Positions 1 to 8,070 of a DNA stretch of 64,000 bases are shown here, piece by piece. The translations under genes were made by a program, and so were the position numbers. Within the stretch, counting starts at the first letter, position 1. The number at the start of each line of letters is the position of its first letter. The notes under the pieces were generated by a model, which had not been told where the DNA came from, did not search any database, and saw nothing but the letters and a program-made list of their open reading frames with translations. Source of the stretch: JANOZM01 sp031429355. GTDB taxonomy: Bacteria > Pseudomonadota > Gammaproteobacteria > Burkholderiales > Burkholderiaceae_E. The stretch lies in NCBI GenBank assembly GCA_031429355.1, contig JANOZM010000004.1, positions 248,001 through 312,000 on the forward strand, written 5' to 3'.

Positions 1-63
1 GGTAAAGTCGATTTAATTCGTTTAGGTACATCAAGTGAACTCTGGGGCCGCTGCGAGCCCTGA
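1..63 (+). CDS. possible 3' end of an upstream gene
   Basis: Frame 1 is open from the window edge to a TGA at 61-63, while frames 2 and 3 both hit TAA stops within the first 20 bases. It could therefore be the last 20 codons of a gene lying to the left. The stretch is too short to recognise, and it would overlap the next gene by about 29 bases. It may also be chance. Confidence 0.25.
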   Translation, partial: GKVDLIRLGTSSELWGRCEP

Positions 64-292
64 AGACATCTCCCGTATTGTGGAGATGGCCTGGGAAGAC
101 CGCACACCGTTTGATGCAATAGAACGGCAGTTTGGTTTAAATGAATCAGCCGTGATCGAACTGATGCGCAGCCACATGAAACGCTCGTCGTTTTTAATGT
201 GGCGCAAACGCGTTACGGCGCGTGCAACGAAACACCAAGCATTGTCAGCCGATACAGGGTTTCGACATAAGGCGGATCAGCGGCGGTACTAA
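35..292 (+). CDS. TIGR03643/DUF2805 family small protein
   Basis: An 85-residue protein. Its core (IVEMAWEDRTPFDAI, then FGLNESAVIELMR and SSFLMWRKRV) matches the small conserved TIGR03643 (DUF2805) family, which is about 70-90 residues long and has no known biochemical function. The first half reads like a helix-turn-helix and the C-terminus is basic (KHQALS...RHKADQRRY), so nucleic-acid contact is possible but only inferred. The start is GTG at 35, forced by an in-frame TAG at 23-25. The next in-frame ATG lies inside the conserved core and would truncate it. It is convergent with the TerC gene. Confidence 0.75.
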   Translation: MNSGAAASPEDISRIVEMAWEDRTPFDAIERQFGLNESAVIELMRSHMKRSSFLMWRKRVTARATKHQALSADTGFRHKADQRRY

Positions 293-391
293 GTTTGTCG
301 CCACAAGAACATACGCTTGTCGCTATTAAAACTTAATCCGACCAATCCAAATATCTTTGTACAAAACCCAGTCACCCATAAAGTTACAGGG

Positions 392-430
392 CGGGCGCTT
401 AGAACTGGCGTGCTCTAGTAGCCACGCCCG
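392..430 (-). terminator. GC-rich stem-loop after terC
   Basis: GGCGTG (407-412) and CACGCC (423-428) form a stem, and an alternative outer pairing CGGGCG (392-397)/CGCCCG (425-430) is possible. It lies 14 bases beyond the terC stop, between two convergent genes. There is no clear U-tract, so its role as terminator is only inferred. Confidence 0.3.
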
Positions 431-443
431 TACTCAAACGAAG

Positions 444-1403
444 TTACTTCAATGCTTGGTCTTTTTTACTAGTCACGACCGACGCAATCATCGAGATAGC
501 AATAACGCTAACAGTAACGCCCAACGCAATCAAAATCGGCATCTTGTAAAAATCAATTAATAGCATTTTTGCACCGATAAATCCAAGCACTACAGCCAAG
601 CCATAAGCCAACAAATGAAACCTATCTGCTAAATCAGCTAACAAGAAGTACAGCGCACGTAGGCCGAGAATTGCAAAAATGTTTGCCGTTAAAACGATAA
701 ACGGATCACTAGTAATTGCAAAAATTGCCGGGATGGAATCGACTGCAAATATGATGTCGGTGGTGCCAATCAAAATTAGAACAATCGCCAGGGGCGTGTA
801 GTACTTTACCCCGCCTATCATTTTGGTTAACGATTCGCCATTATGCTCGGTCGTGATGTTCATCTTTTTACGTAAAAACTTGAGCACTGGGTTCTGTTCA
901 ATATCTGGTGCTTGGCCTGCTGCTAACCACATTTTGATTGCGGTCAGAACTAGGAAAGCGCCAAATACATAAAGGATCCAATGGAAAGTTGCGAGTAACC
1001 AGCCGCCTACTAAAATTAATATCGCGCGCAAGATGATTGCGCCGATAATGCCTATGATAAGTGCTCGTTTTTGGTACTGAGCCGGAATAGAAAAGTAGGT
1101 AAACAACATTAGAAAGACAAAAATATTGTCGATCGACAAGGATTTTTCTACGAGATAGCCGGTTACAAACTCAAGCGATTTAGTGCGTGCAATTTCTGGC
1201 CCAACAGTTGAATTTAAATACCAATAAAGCCAACCAGCAAACACGAACGCTAACGAGAACCACAATAAACTCCAAACGGTGGCTTCTTTAACCGTTACTT
1301 TATGCGCGCCTTGCTTTTGCATTACTAACAGGTCGATAGCGACCGCTACAACTACAAAGACAGCAAAACCTGTCCACATCCACCAGGTACCAATTGTTTC
1401 CAT
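444..1403 (-). CDS. alx: TerC/Alx family integral membrane metal exporter
   Basis: A 319-residue polytopic membrane protein of the TerC/Alx family. Members of the Alx branch export manganese or calcium across the inner membrane, and E. coli Alx is controlled by a manganese riboswitch and alkaline pH. About nine hydrophobic segments are visible. The two conserved acidic motifs are EKSLSIDN (about residues 86-93) and TDIIFAVDS (215-223), expected in the membrane ion path. The length is normal for the family (about 320). The ATG at 1403 leads straight into the first membrane helix. The leader upstream contains a yybP-ykoY-type manganese riboswitch, which strongly supports manganese export over tellurite resistance. 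It is convergent with the TIGR03643 gene. Confidence 0.9.
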   Translation of the reverse strand: METIGTWWMWTGFAVFVVVAVAIDLLVMQKQGAHKVTVKEATVWSLLWFSLAFVFAGWLYWYLNSTVGPEIARTKSLEFVTGYLVEKSLSIDNIFVFLMLFTYFSIPAQYQKRALIIGIIGAIILRAILILVGGWLLATFHWILYVFGAFLVLTAIKMWLAAGQAPDIEQNPVLKFLRKKMNITTEHNGESLTKMIGGVKYYTPLAIVLILIGTTDIIFAVDSIPAIFAITSDPFIVLTANIFAILGLRALYFLLADLADRFHLLAYGLAVVLGFIGAKMLLIDFYKMPILIALGVTVSVIAISMIASVVTSKKDQALK

Positions 1404-1480
1404 AACATCTCCAGCAAAACGTTAAAAAACTGCTGGGACATAACTGGCAAAGTTTAAATGCGCAGAACTTATTAAAGATC

Positions 1481-1628
1481 TAAAACGCTTCGCCGCAGTC
1501 CCCTAGCAGGGTTGGCGAAGGTCTGGCTCTCCTAAGCAAGGTGCTCAGGGCATCTACCGGTTTTCGAACAGATACCCTGCAAGAAAACGAATTGACGATA
1601 GATTTTTGTGGGAGTTACTCCCCTTCAT
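1481..1628 (-). promoter_or_regulatory. yybP-ykoY manganese riboswitch with terminator-like switch
   Basis: Read on the minus strand, the leader starts with GAAGGGGAGUAAC, continues through CGUCAAUUCG and CCGGUAGAUGCCC, and ends with CAGACCUUCGCC. These are landmarks of the yybP-ykoY aptamer. P1 would pair GAAGG (1622-1626) with CCUUC (1517-1521). The same CUUCGCC (1514-1520) can instead pair with GGCGAAG (1488-1494), giving a hairpin followed by CGUUUUA (1481-1487). Ligand binding should stabilise P1 and prevent that hairpin, so this reads as a manganese-ON switch. The family is known to sense Mn2+. The gene start lies about 78 bases further on. The switching mechanism is inference from pairing. 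Confidence 0.85.
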
Positions 1629-1648
1629 TAAGTAGTATTTTATTCAGT

Positions 1649-1669
1649 TTTTGTTACGGTTTTGTTACC
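1649..1669. promoter_or_regulatory. 11-bp direct repeat upstream of the riboswitch
   Basis: TTGTTAC occurs at 1651-1657 and again at 1662-1668, with T-rich flanks, exactly one helical turn apart. On the minus strand this reads GTAACAAAAC-CGTAACAAAA. Such 11-bp direct repeats are typical of OmpR/PhoB-family response regulator sites, and this one sits just upstream of the terC leader. No regulator can be named from the sequence. Confidence 0.35.
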
Positions 1670-1779
1670 GCACCCGTAAATCGCAGATTTATTCTGACTA
1701 GGTGTTAAGGCAAAAGGGGCTAGGCCCACAAATCAGAATGCTATATTAAGTACGGAACTTCTTACACTTAAGAAAACAA

Positions 1780-2433
1780 ATGCAATCTAGTAAATATCCG
1801 TTACTTCAATCTAGATTCTCAGTCAGCGCCGGTGTGCTTGTTGCGGCACTTCACTTACTATTATTTTTATATTTGGTACAGCTGCTGCACGGGACTAATT
1901 TTGCAACACGCAATTCCAAAACTAACTCAATATCACCTGCGATTTATCCGCGGCTAATTCCCGACTTCGTTCGCACGACGCCGATCCAAAGCCAAAGTAC
2001 GAATGCGCCCACCCGACCTCTAGAGAAATCGCGTCCAGCGATACTTCGCTTAAATTTGGATCAAAAATCAGCAGAAACAATCGGTAAAAACGAGCCGATC
2101 AACGAACCAAGGGTCCCTAGTAGAACGAACGCAACCGAACCAAGTCGGGCAGTTGAGCTTCGAACAGAAGAAACTAAGGTTGATTCTGATGAAGCAGTTC
2201 AAGTAAGCAAAGGGGCTATTTCTGGCGCTGCGAAGCGCCAAGAAAAATATGATCGTGAACGTAAAATATTAGGCCTTGCAAAAGACAGCGACGAGACAGT
2301 CCTCGCAATTCAAATGCTTAAAAGCGCCAAACCCGATTGTTTAAAACCATCCAATTCTGACGGTACAAACAATGTTTCAAATTTAGTACTTGCCATTAGT
2401 AACATCGTTCAGGACAAGTGCAATTTACGGTAG
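1780..2433 (+). CDS. hypothetical membrane-anchored protein (TonB-like topology)
   Basis: A 217-residue protein that I do not recognise. One hydrophobic segment (about residues 14-36) follows a short basic N-terminus. After it comes a polar, proline/serine/threonine/asparagine-rich linker (about 40-150) and a small C-terminal region (about 160-217) with two cysteines (PDCLK and DKCNL) that could form a disulphide in the periplasm. The order of anchor, extended linker and small globular end resembles TonB-like energy transducers, but no TonB C-terminal sequence motif is evident. It has its own intergenic region to the left and ends two bases from the convergent ettA stop. Confidence 0.55.
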   Translation: MQSSKYPLLQSRFSVSAGVLVAALHLLLFLYLVQLLHGTNFATRNSKTNSISPAIYPRLIPDFVRTTPIQSQSTNAPTRPLEKSRPAILRLNLDQKSAETIGKNEPINEPRVPSRTNATEPSRAVELRTEETKVDSDEAVQVSKGAISGAAKRQEKYDRERKILGLAKDSDETVLAIQMLKSAKPDCLKPSNSDGTNNVSNLVLAISNIVQDKCNLR

Positions 2434-2435
2434 CC

Positions 2436-4106
2436 TTAGCTCTTCAAAGCTTTGTACCGAATCCGTCTAGGCTTAGCGCCCTCTTCACCTAAGCGACGTT
2501 TTTTATCGGCTTCATATTCTTGGTAGTTACCTGCAAAAAAGTTCACTTGTGAGTCGCCTTCAAACGCCATGATGTGCGTTGCAATGCGATCCAAGAACCA
2601 ACGATCGTGGGAAATAACTAACGCAGTGCCGGCGAACTCTAGCAACGCATCTTCTAGTGCGCGCAAAGTTTCTACGTCGAGATCGTTTGATGGTTCGTCA
2701 AGCAACAATACGTTGCCGCCGCCAGCCAGTGTTTTAGCTAAATGCAAGCGGCCACGCTCGCCACCAGATAGGTTGCCGACTTTCTTTTGTTGATCACCGC
2801 CCTTAAAGTTAAAGCGGCCGATGAAGGAGCGCGATTGAACTTCGAATCGGCCAATCGTTAAGATGTCTTGGCCGCCAGAAATTTCTTCCCAAACAGTTTT
2901 TTCGCCCGCTAGTGAGTCGCGTGATTGGTCTACGATAGCCATTTGCACGGTCTTGCCAATAACCACTTCACCTGAATCGGGTAGCTCTTTGCCAGCGATC
3001 ATTTTAAACAATGTCGATTTACCGGCACCGTTCGGGCCAATGATGCCCACGATTGCGCCCGGCGGAATTGCGAAGCTTAAGTTGTCGATTAACAAGCGCT
3101 CACCAAAGGCTTTTGAGACACCGTTAAACTCAATTACTTGCGAACCTAAACGCTCGGCTACTGGAATAAAAATTTCGGAGGTTTCGTTACGCTGTTGGTA
3201 CTCGAATGAGCTTAGTTCTTCGAAGCGCTGAATACGCGCTTTGGATTTTGCTTGGCGACCCTTGGGGTTTTGACGAACCCATTCGAGTTCTTTCTTTAAG
3301 GCTTTTTGGCGTGCTGATTCACCGGACTCTTCTTGCGATAGGCGGTTCTGCTTTTGCTCTAACCAAGAGCTGTAGTTGCCTTTCCATGGAATGCCCGAGC
3401 CACGGTCTAATTCTAAAATCCATTCGGCAGCGTTGTCTAAAAAGTAACGATCGTGGGTAATTGCAACAACGGTGCCGGGAAAGCGTTGCAAAAACAGCTC
3501 TAACCAATCGACTGACTCGGCGTCGAGGTGGTTGGTAGGCTCGTCTAGTAACAACATATCGGGTTTAGATAACAGCAAGCGGCACAGGGCAACACGGCGT
3601 TTTTCTCCGCCTGATAAATTCCCGATGGTGGCGTCCCAAGGGGGCAAGCGCAAGGCGTCTGCCGCAATTTCTAATTCGTGTTCCATGTTGACACTGCTAG
3701 AGCCAGCGGCAATTACAGCTTCTAGCTCGGCTTGCTCGGCTGCCAAAGCATCAAAATCTGCGTTCTCATCGGCATAAGCGGCGTATACCGCGTCTAAGCG
3801 TTTTTGCGCAGCAACGACTTCGCCCATGCCTTCTTCAACAATGGCACGCACTGTGGCATCGGGGTCTAGCTTGGGTTCTTGTTCTAGGTAGCCAATTTTT
3901 ATGCCTTGCATGGGCGTGGCTTCGCCGATAATGTCTTTGTCGACACCGGCCATAATTTTTAACAGGCTGGATTTTCCCGAACCATTGAGGCCCAGAACGC
4001 CAATTTTTGCGCCGGGGAAAAACGAAAGGGAAATATCTTTAAGGATGGTGCGTTTGGGCGGAACGATTTTACCAACGCGGTTCATCGTAAAAACATATTG
4101 GGCCAT
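2436..4106 (-). CDS. ettA: energy-dependent translational throttle protein EttA (ABC-F)
   Basis: A 556-residue ABC-F ATPase, matching the usual EttA length (555 in E. coli). EttA binds the ribosomal E site and gates entry into elongation according to the ADP/ATP ratio. There are two ATP-binding cassettes without membrane segments. The first has Walker A GLNGSGKSS (39-47), signature LSGGE and LLLDEPTNHLD. The second has GPNGAGKST (about 358), a second LSGGE and LLLDEPSNDLD. The cassettes are separated by a linker containing the P-site tRNA interaction region (NPKGRQAKSKARI). The C-terminus is short and basic, as in EttA rather than Uup. It appears monocistronic. Confidence 0.95.
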   Translation of the reverse strand: MAQYVFTMNRVGKIVPPKRTILKDISLSFFPGAKIGVLGLNGSGKSSLLKIMAGVDKDIIGEATPMQGIKIGYLEQEPKLDPDATVRAIVEEGMGEVVAAQKRLDAVYAAYADENADFDALAAEQAELEAVIAAGSSSVNMEHELEIAADALRLPPWDATIGNLSGGEKRRVALCRLLLSKPDMLLLDEPTNHLDAESVDWLELFLQRFPGTVVAITHDRYFLDNAAEWILELDRGSGIPWKGNYSSWLEQKQNRLSQEESGESARQKALKKELEWVRQNPKGRQAKSKARIQRFEELSSFEYQQRNETSEIFIPVAERLGSQVIEFNGVSKAFGERLLIDNLSFAIPPGAIVGIIGPNGAGKSTLFKMIAGKELPDSGEVVIGKTVQMAIVDQSRDSLAGEKTVWEEISGGQDILTIGRFEVQSRSFIGRFNFKGGDQQKKVGNLSGGERGRLHLAKTLAGGGNVLLLDEPSNDLDVETLRALEDALLEFAGTALVISHDRWFLDRIATHIMAFEGDSQVNFFAGNYQEYEADKKRRLGEEGAKPRRIRYKALKS

Positions 4107-4173
4107 GGTAGCGTGCGATCAAGGTTAAATGACTAACCTGCAAAGCTACCACAGCCCGAAAGAAAACCCAATG

Positions 4174-4257
4174 GCGCGGCTATGCGAATCGCCGCGCGCC
4201 GGTAAATTGTTGGTTGTTCGCTCTGCAGACTTGTTACCCGCAGAACAATTTACCGGC
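4174..4257. repeat. two tandem stem-loops, one with a 14-bp perfect stem
   Basis: GCGCGGC (4174-4180) pairs with GCCGCGC (4191-4197). Immediately next, GCCGGTAAATTGTT (4198-4211) pairs perfectly with AACAATTTACCGGC (4244-4257) around a 32-base loop. The pair fills the space between the start of ettA and the stop of the Spy-like gene. Neither hairpin is followed by a U-tract on the minus strand, so it is not a standard intrinsic terminator. It could still protect the 3' end of the Spy-like mRNA or be a REP-like element. Confidence 0.6.
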
Positions 4258-4263
4258 AATCGT

Positions 4264-4911
4264 TTAGTTTTGCTCGATCATGGCTACCAACAATTCGCCA
4301 TCCTCTTCCGTCATGCCTACACGTTGGCCGTGGCCACCATGTCCCGGCCCACGATGACCACGATTGTCGCCGCGTGTCATCATTTTGGCCATTTCTTGAC
4401 GCTGCTCGGGGCTTAGCACCTCGGCAATTGCAATCATGGTGTCGGTGCGTTTTTTCGATTGCACTTCTACTTGCGCTAACTGAGCCGAACGTAGTTTTTC
4501 AATCGCAATCCGATCAATTGTTGGCGCAGCTAATGCAGCGCTCATCGCTTTTTGGTTGTCCATGCGTACTTGCTGCTGGGCACGCATATCGACTTTGGAA
4601 TTGCTCATAAAACTGCGAATTTTTTCGCGCTGCTCGGGGGTTGCTTTGATACGATCAAACATGCGATCAGTGCGGCGCTCAGCATACTTTTCGGAACGGG
4701 CAGTCGCATCAGCGCCACCACGGTGAGCCATCATGTTGTCGGTGCGAAAGCCATCGGTTGTAACGGTTGGGGTAGCCGTTTGGGCTTGTGCCTTTGAGGC
4801 TGGGAGCATCGCAAAACCCGCAATAGCCAAGGTGCTAACAATTCCTAGTGCTGCTACAGAGTATGAAAGTGATGACGATTTAAGTGGCGCTGACATGTTG
4901 CCTTTTCGCAT
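4264..4911 (-). CDS. Spy/CpxP family periplasmic protein
   Basis: A 215-residue secreted helical protein. A signal peptide is evident (hydrophobic run SVAALGIVSTLAIAGFAML, then ASKAQAQ with cleavage near AQA). The mature part contains two LTxxQ-like repeats: ATPEQREKIRSF and LSPEQRQEM, each within long amphipathic helices. These are the hallmark of Spy/CpxP periplasmic chaperone or stress sensor proteins. The tail is rich in Gly, His and Arg (RGHRGPGHGGHG), which could bind metal. I chose ATG 4911 because GAGG lies seven bases upstream. A longer in-frame reading from 4977 would add residues before the signal peptide. It is probably a monocistronic unit. Confidence 0.75.
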   Translation of the reverse strand: MRKGNMSAPLKSSSLSYSVAALGIVSTLAIAGFAMLPASKAQAQTATPTVTTDGFRTDNMMAHRGGADATARSEKYAERRTDRMFDRIKATPEQREKIRSFMSNSKVDMRAQQQVRMDNQKAMSAALAAPTIDRIAIEKLRSAQLAQVEVQSKKRTDTMIAIAEVLSPEQRQEMAKMMTRGDNRGHRGPGHGGHGQRVGMTEEDGELLVAMIEQN

Positions 4912-5042
4912 GGAGAAACCTCGTTTGAGCGGAGAGTAGTAAATAACGACTTTTATGTGGGCTTGGAATCGCCCCACCCGTTCAATCTATTCGAAGCTTT
5001 CTTAACAACGCGTTATGGAAGTAATAAATCTGTAATCAATTG

Positions 5043-5071
5043 TTGCCACACTACAAATAGTTTCTGAAAAT
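5043..5071 (+). promoter_or_regulatory. candidate sigma-70 promoter of an orphan transcript
   Basis: TTGCCA (5043-5048), a 17-base spacer and GAAAAT (5066-5071) give five of six and four of six matches to the -35 and -10 consensus. Transcription would begin near 5078, rightward, with an intrinsic terminator about 130 bases on. No known plus-strand gene lies in between. Confidence 0.35.
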
Positions 5072-5092
5072 CATCTGTTTTGAGGATGCGGG

Positions 5093-5179
5093 ATGTTTTT
5101 CGAAAAGGCATTATTGCGGGGTTGGTCTCCTCCAGCTGTCGATGTCGGTTCGATGGCTTCATTGGCGCTCTTTGCTTGA
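5093..5179 (+). CDS. possible 28-residue small protein or sRNA region
   Basis: A short ORF starting MFFEKALLRGW and ending SLALFA, with GAGG seven bases before the ATG. It stops inside the left arm of the intrinsic terminator at 5164-5210. A candidate promoter ends about 20 bases upstream. The arrangement (promoter, ribosome site, short frame, terminator) is compact and isolated between two minus-strand genes. It could encode a small peptide, or the transcript could be a non-coding RNA of about 130 nucleotides with the frame open by chance. I recognise no homologue. Confidence 0.35.
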   Translation: MFFEKALLRGWSPPAVDVGSMASLALFA

Positions 5180-5210
5180 TATTCTTTCAAGTTTTGAGCG
5201 CCTTTTTTTT
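5164..5210 (+). terminator. intrinsic terminator of an orphan plus-strand transcript
   Basis: GGCGCTC (5164-5170) pairs with GAGCGCC (5196-5202) and is followed by eight T residues (5203-5210). The T-run is only on the plus strand, so it does not serve the amidase gene, whose stop lies at 5212 on the minus strand. Confidence 0.75.
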
Positions 5211-5211
5211 A

Positions 5212-6495
5212 CTAATTAAAGTCTTTAATATCTGACTCTATCTGCTGCGTCCATCGCAACAAGTCGCCATCATGGCCAGGCTTCGCAATCATTTGAATAC
5301 CCATCGGCACTCGCAAACCTTGATTGCCCTCATTCACCCAAACAGGCAAGCTAACGCAGGGGTAACCTAGGGCTGTCCACAGACGGTTAAAGCTAGACAC
5401 GCCAGTGCTACTACGATCAGGTGGTGCGCCCGGCGCGCTAGGCAACACAATTAAATCGGCGCGTTCAAAAATTTTAGCGACATCAATAATTGCTTCTTGA
5501 ATTTGCCGTTGCGCTAGTTGATATCGATCAAAGTTAATCAGTTGGGCTTGGTCTAACAAGCCTTTTAAAATTGGGCTTAATTGTTCACGATGATGCATGT
5601 AAGCCCAAGACATTGCTTGTGCCACTTCATAGTTTTGTACGACGGCGTGCGCTTCGTACGCTACGGCTGCACTGCCTGGCAGACGCACTTCGAGACAAGC
5701 ATGTCCACTAGTTTTTACTGCGGCTGTAAACTGTGAGATTGCTTGTGTTGCTGCACCCTCGGCTTCACCCCACGGATACGATTGCAACATGCCCAGCTTT
5801 AAAGGTGCAGGGGGTTTTACGTTAGATGCAAACTGCGAATGCAAAGGGCTTACACAATGCTTCATTAAGCGCGCATCGGCAGCAAAAAACCCTAATGTAT
5901 CAAGACTCCAAGAAAAAACATTAATGCCCACCATTGGCAACAAACCAAAACTAGGTTTAAAGCCCACCACGCCACAATACGAAGCCGGTCGAATAATTGA
6001 GCCACCGGTTTGAGTGCCGACAGAAAAAGGTAACAAACCTGCGGCCACAGCTGCTGCTGATCCCGAAGACGAACCGCCTGGTGTGCGATCAGCCAATTGC
6101 AGATGGGGGTTTAAAGTTGATGCGGGTTCTAAGAACGCAAACTCGGTTGTAACAGTTTTACCAACAACAACAGCGCCTGCTTTTTTCAACATCGAAACAA
6201 TCGACGCATCATTGCGTGGTCGAAATCCACGATGGATTGGCGAACCGTATTCAGTTGCAAAATCAGCAGTGTCAATAATGTCTTTAATGCCAACGGGCAA
6301 GCCTTGCAGTGGCAAACCAGAAGCAGCTAGCGCTTCGCGGTGTAAGCGTTCGGTTGATTGCAAGACTGTAAATGCTTGAATGCGTTCATTGGCTTTTTGC
6401 GCGGCGCTTAAACTATGGAGTGCCATCTGCGCAGGTTGGTTCATTGCGAGCCAATGGGACTCTTGCTCGCGATCAGTGCGCGTGGTTTGATTCAT
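5212..6495 (-). CDS. amidase (amidase signature family)
   Basis: A 427-residue amidase-signature hydrolase that cleaves a carboxylic amide to the acid and ammonia. The Ser-cisSer-Lys triad is visible: Lys71 in GIKDIIDT, the cis-serine in the Gly/Ser-rich GGSSSGSAAAVAAG (140 onward), and the nucleophile Ser166 in TQTGGSIIRP. There is no signal peptide, so it is cytosolic. It is shorter than GatA (about 485) and no gatB or gatC lies nearby, so it is not the tRNA amidotransferase subunit. The substrate cannot be read from the sequence. It is divergent from the protease/FHA operon, with a shared 84-base promoter region. Confidence 0.88.
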   Translation of the reverse strand: MNQTTRTDREQESHWLAMNQPAQMALHSLSAAQKANERIQAFTVLQSTERLHREALAASGLPLQGLPVGIKDIIDTADFATEYGSPIHRGFRPRNDASIVSMLKKAGAVVVGKTVTTEFAFLEPASTLNPHLQLADRTPGGSSSGSAAAVAAGLLPFSVGTQTGGSIIRPASYCGVVGFKPSFGLLPMVGINVFSWSLDTLGFFAADARLMKHCVSPLHSQFASNVKPPAPLKLGMLQSYPWGEAEGAATQAISQFTAAVKTSGHACLEVRLPGSAAVAYEAHAVVQNYEVAQAMSWAYMHHREQLSPILKGLLDQAQLINFDRYQLAQRQIQEAIIDVAKIFERADLIVLPSAPGAPPDRSSTGVSSFNRLWTALGYPCVSLPVWVNEGNQGLRVPMGIQMIAKPGHDGDLLRWTQQIESDIKDFN

Positions 6496-6579
6496 CGTCA
6501 GGATTCGTGGTTGAGTTCACATTAATAATAAATTGCTCTGTTACAGTGGGGCAGTGTCTCCTAAAAGGGTTCGGTTCCG

Positions 6580-8070
6580 TTGCGTAATTTTCATCATTTC
6601 TGGTTATTTTCGCTTGCATTGTTGTTCGTAGGAAACGTCCAAGCTCAAAACGCTACAAAAACAGTCGCACGTAGCGCCACAGTTAAATCTACAGCAGCGG
6701 CCATTGTCGCGACACCAATTAGCAATGCCGTGGCTCGGGGTGACTCAATTTACGCAGCGGCCAAGCCAAGGCTATTGCAAATTCGCACGCTTTTAAAAAG
6801 CACCGGCAACCAAGCCAGCATAGGGTCGGGGTTTTTAGTTTCCGCCGATGGATTAATTGTTACTAACTATCATGTTATTTCGCAAGTTGCACTTGAACCT
6901 AGCACTTATCACCTCGAATTTTTAACGACATCCGGTGAGCGTGGTGCTTTGCAATTATTAGCATTCGACGTTGTTAACGATTTAGCGGTTGTGCGCTTGC
7001 CAAGCACTGGTTTGCCGGGCGACGCTGCAATAACACCAACTACTGCCGGTGGACAAAGTGCGGCCGCGCAAACAGTCGGCAATAGTTATTTCGAATTCGC
7101 CCCGCGTGCCTTAAAAACCGAAGCCGGTGGCGGTTTGCAAAAAGGTGAGCGCATGTTTTCGATGGGCAATCCGCTCGATCTAGGCTTTACAATTGTTGAG
7201 GGGACTTACAACAGTTTGGTTGTAAAAAGCTATGGTCAGCGCATCCATTTTTCGGGCGCGATTAACCCCGGAATGAGTGGCGGGCCAACGGTAGATACCA
7301 ATGGGCAAGTCATTGGCATTAACGTTGCCAAGCGACTCGATGGCGATTTAGTTAGTTTTCTCGTTCCGGCCCGCTTCGCGGTTGCTTTGCTCGAGCGCGT
7401 TAAAAACACACCTGCTTTAGACGGTAAACGTTCACGTACCGAAATCGACGAGCAACTTAAAAACTACCAAGCGCAATTTGTAAAAGACCTGCGCAGCGGT
7501 ACCGCAAAAAAAACCCAACTTGGGTCATTCGAAATTAGTGAAAGTGCCGCGTCGTGGTTAACATGTTGGGGGCGTAGTAATGCAGAAGTTAAACCGAAGC
7601 CACGCTTTCAATTGGCGTCTAATCAATGCAGTGCCGATACCGGTATTTTTTTAGCAAATGATTTGTTTACGGGCCAGTTTCGCTATGCCCATACTTTGTT
7701 CGTAAATGAAAAACTATCTAGCCTGCAATTTCCGCGGGTCATGCGCGAATCGATGCGAGTCGATTCTTCGCGGCCTAAGCGTTATACAGCGGCCCAATGC
7801 CAGCAAGAGTTTATTAAACCAACCACACAAAACGCAACTTTAAATCAACGCGTCACTATTTGCGCAAGGGCCTACCGCGATCTAGAAACCATTTACGATA
7901 TGTCGGTTTCTGTTATTAGCCAAAACGGTTCTCTAGATGGTCTGGTATCTGACTTAAGTATTCAAGGCGTAGGTTGGGATAACGGGATGCAAGTGATTAA
8001 AGACTTTGTTGGTTCGGTAAAGTATGTGCCGGATACAAGCTCTAAGCCTGAAGTGAGCGCAAAACCATGA
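6580..8070 (+). CDS. secreted trypsin-like serine protease (S1C type)
   Basis: A 496-residue exported serine protease. A signal peptide (FWLFSLALLFVGNVQAQ) is followed by a chymotrypsin-fold domain with a complete triad: His98 in VTNYHVI, Asp134 in VVNDLAVVRL and Ser233 in NPGMSGGP. This resembles the HtrA/DegP catalytic domain, but no PDZ domain follows. Instead there is a region of about 210 residues with several cysteines (WLTCWG, NQCSAD, AAQCQQEF, TICARAY) that I do not recognise. The start appears to be TTG 6580, since it precedes an ideal signal peptide and an AAGGG lies ten bases upstream. It overlaps the FHA gene by four bases (ATGA), so the two are translationally coupled. Confidence 0.75.
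   Translation: MRNFHHFWLFSLALLFVGNVQAQNATKTVARSATVKSTAAAIVATPISNAVARGDSIYAAAKPRLLQIRTLLKSTGNQASIGSGFLVSADGLIVTNYHVISQVALEPSTYHLEFLTTSGERGALQLLAFDVVNDLAVVRLPSTGLPGDAAITPTTAGGQSAAAQTVGNSYFEFAPRALKTEAGGGLQKGERMFSMGNPLDLGFTIVEGTYNSLVVKSYGQRIHFSGAINPGMSGGPTVDTNGQVIGINVAKRLDGDLVSFLVPARFAVALLERVKNTPALDGKRSRTEIDEQLKNYQAQFVKDLRSGTAKKTQLGSFEISESAASWLTCWGRSNAEVKPKPRFQLASNQCSADTGIFLANDLFTGQFRYAHTLFVNEKLSSLQFPRVMRESMRVDSSRPKRYTAAQCQQEFIKPTTQNATLNQRVTICARAYRDLETIYDMSVSVISQNGSLDGLVSDLSIQGVGWDNGMQVIKDFVGSVKYVPDTSSKPEVSAKP

Noticed and set aside
2863..3231. Long plus-strand ORFs antisense to ettA
   Set aside because: They follow the codon structure of ettA in the opposite strand and match no family.
4129..4416. 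A 95-codon plus-strand ORF over the 3' end of the Spy-like gene
   Set aside because: It runs through the two stem-loops and antisense to a well-supported secreted protein, and has no recognisable domain.
5212..6495. Amidase considered as GatA
   Set aside because: It is too short and lacks gatB and gatC neighbours.
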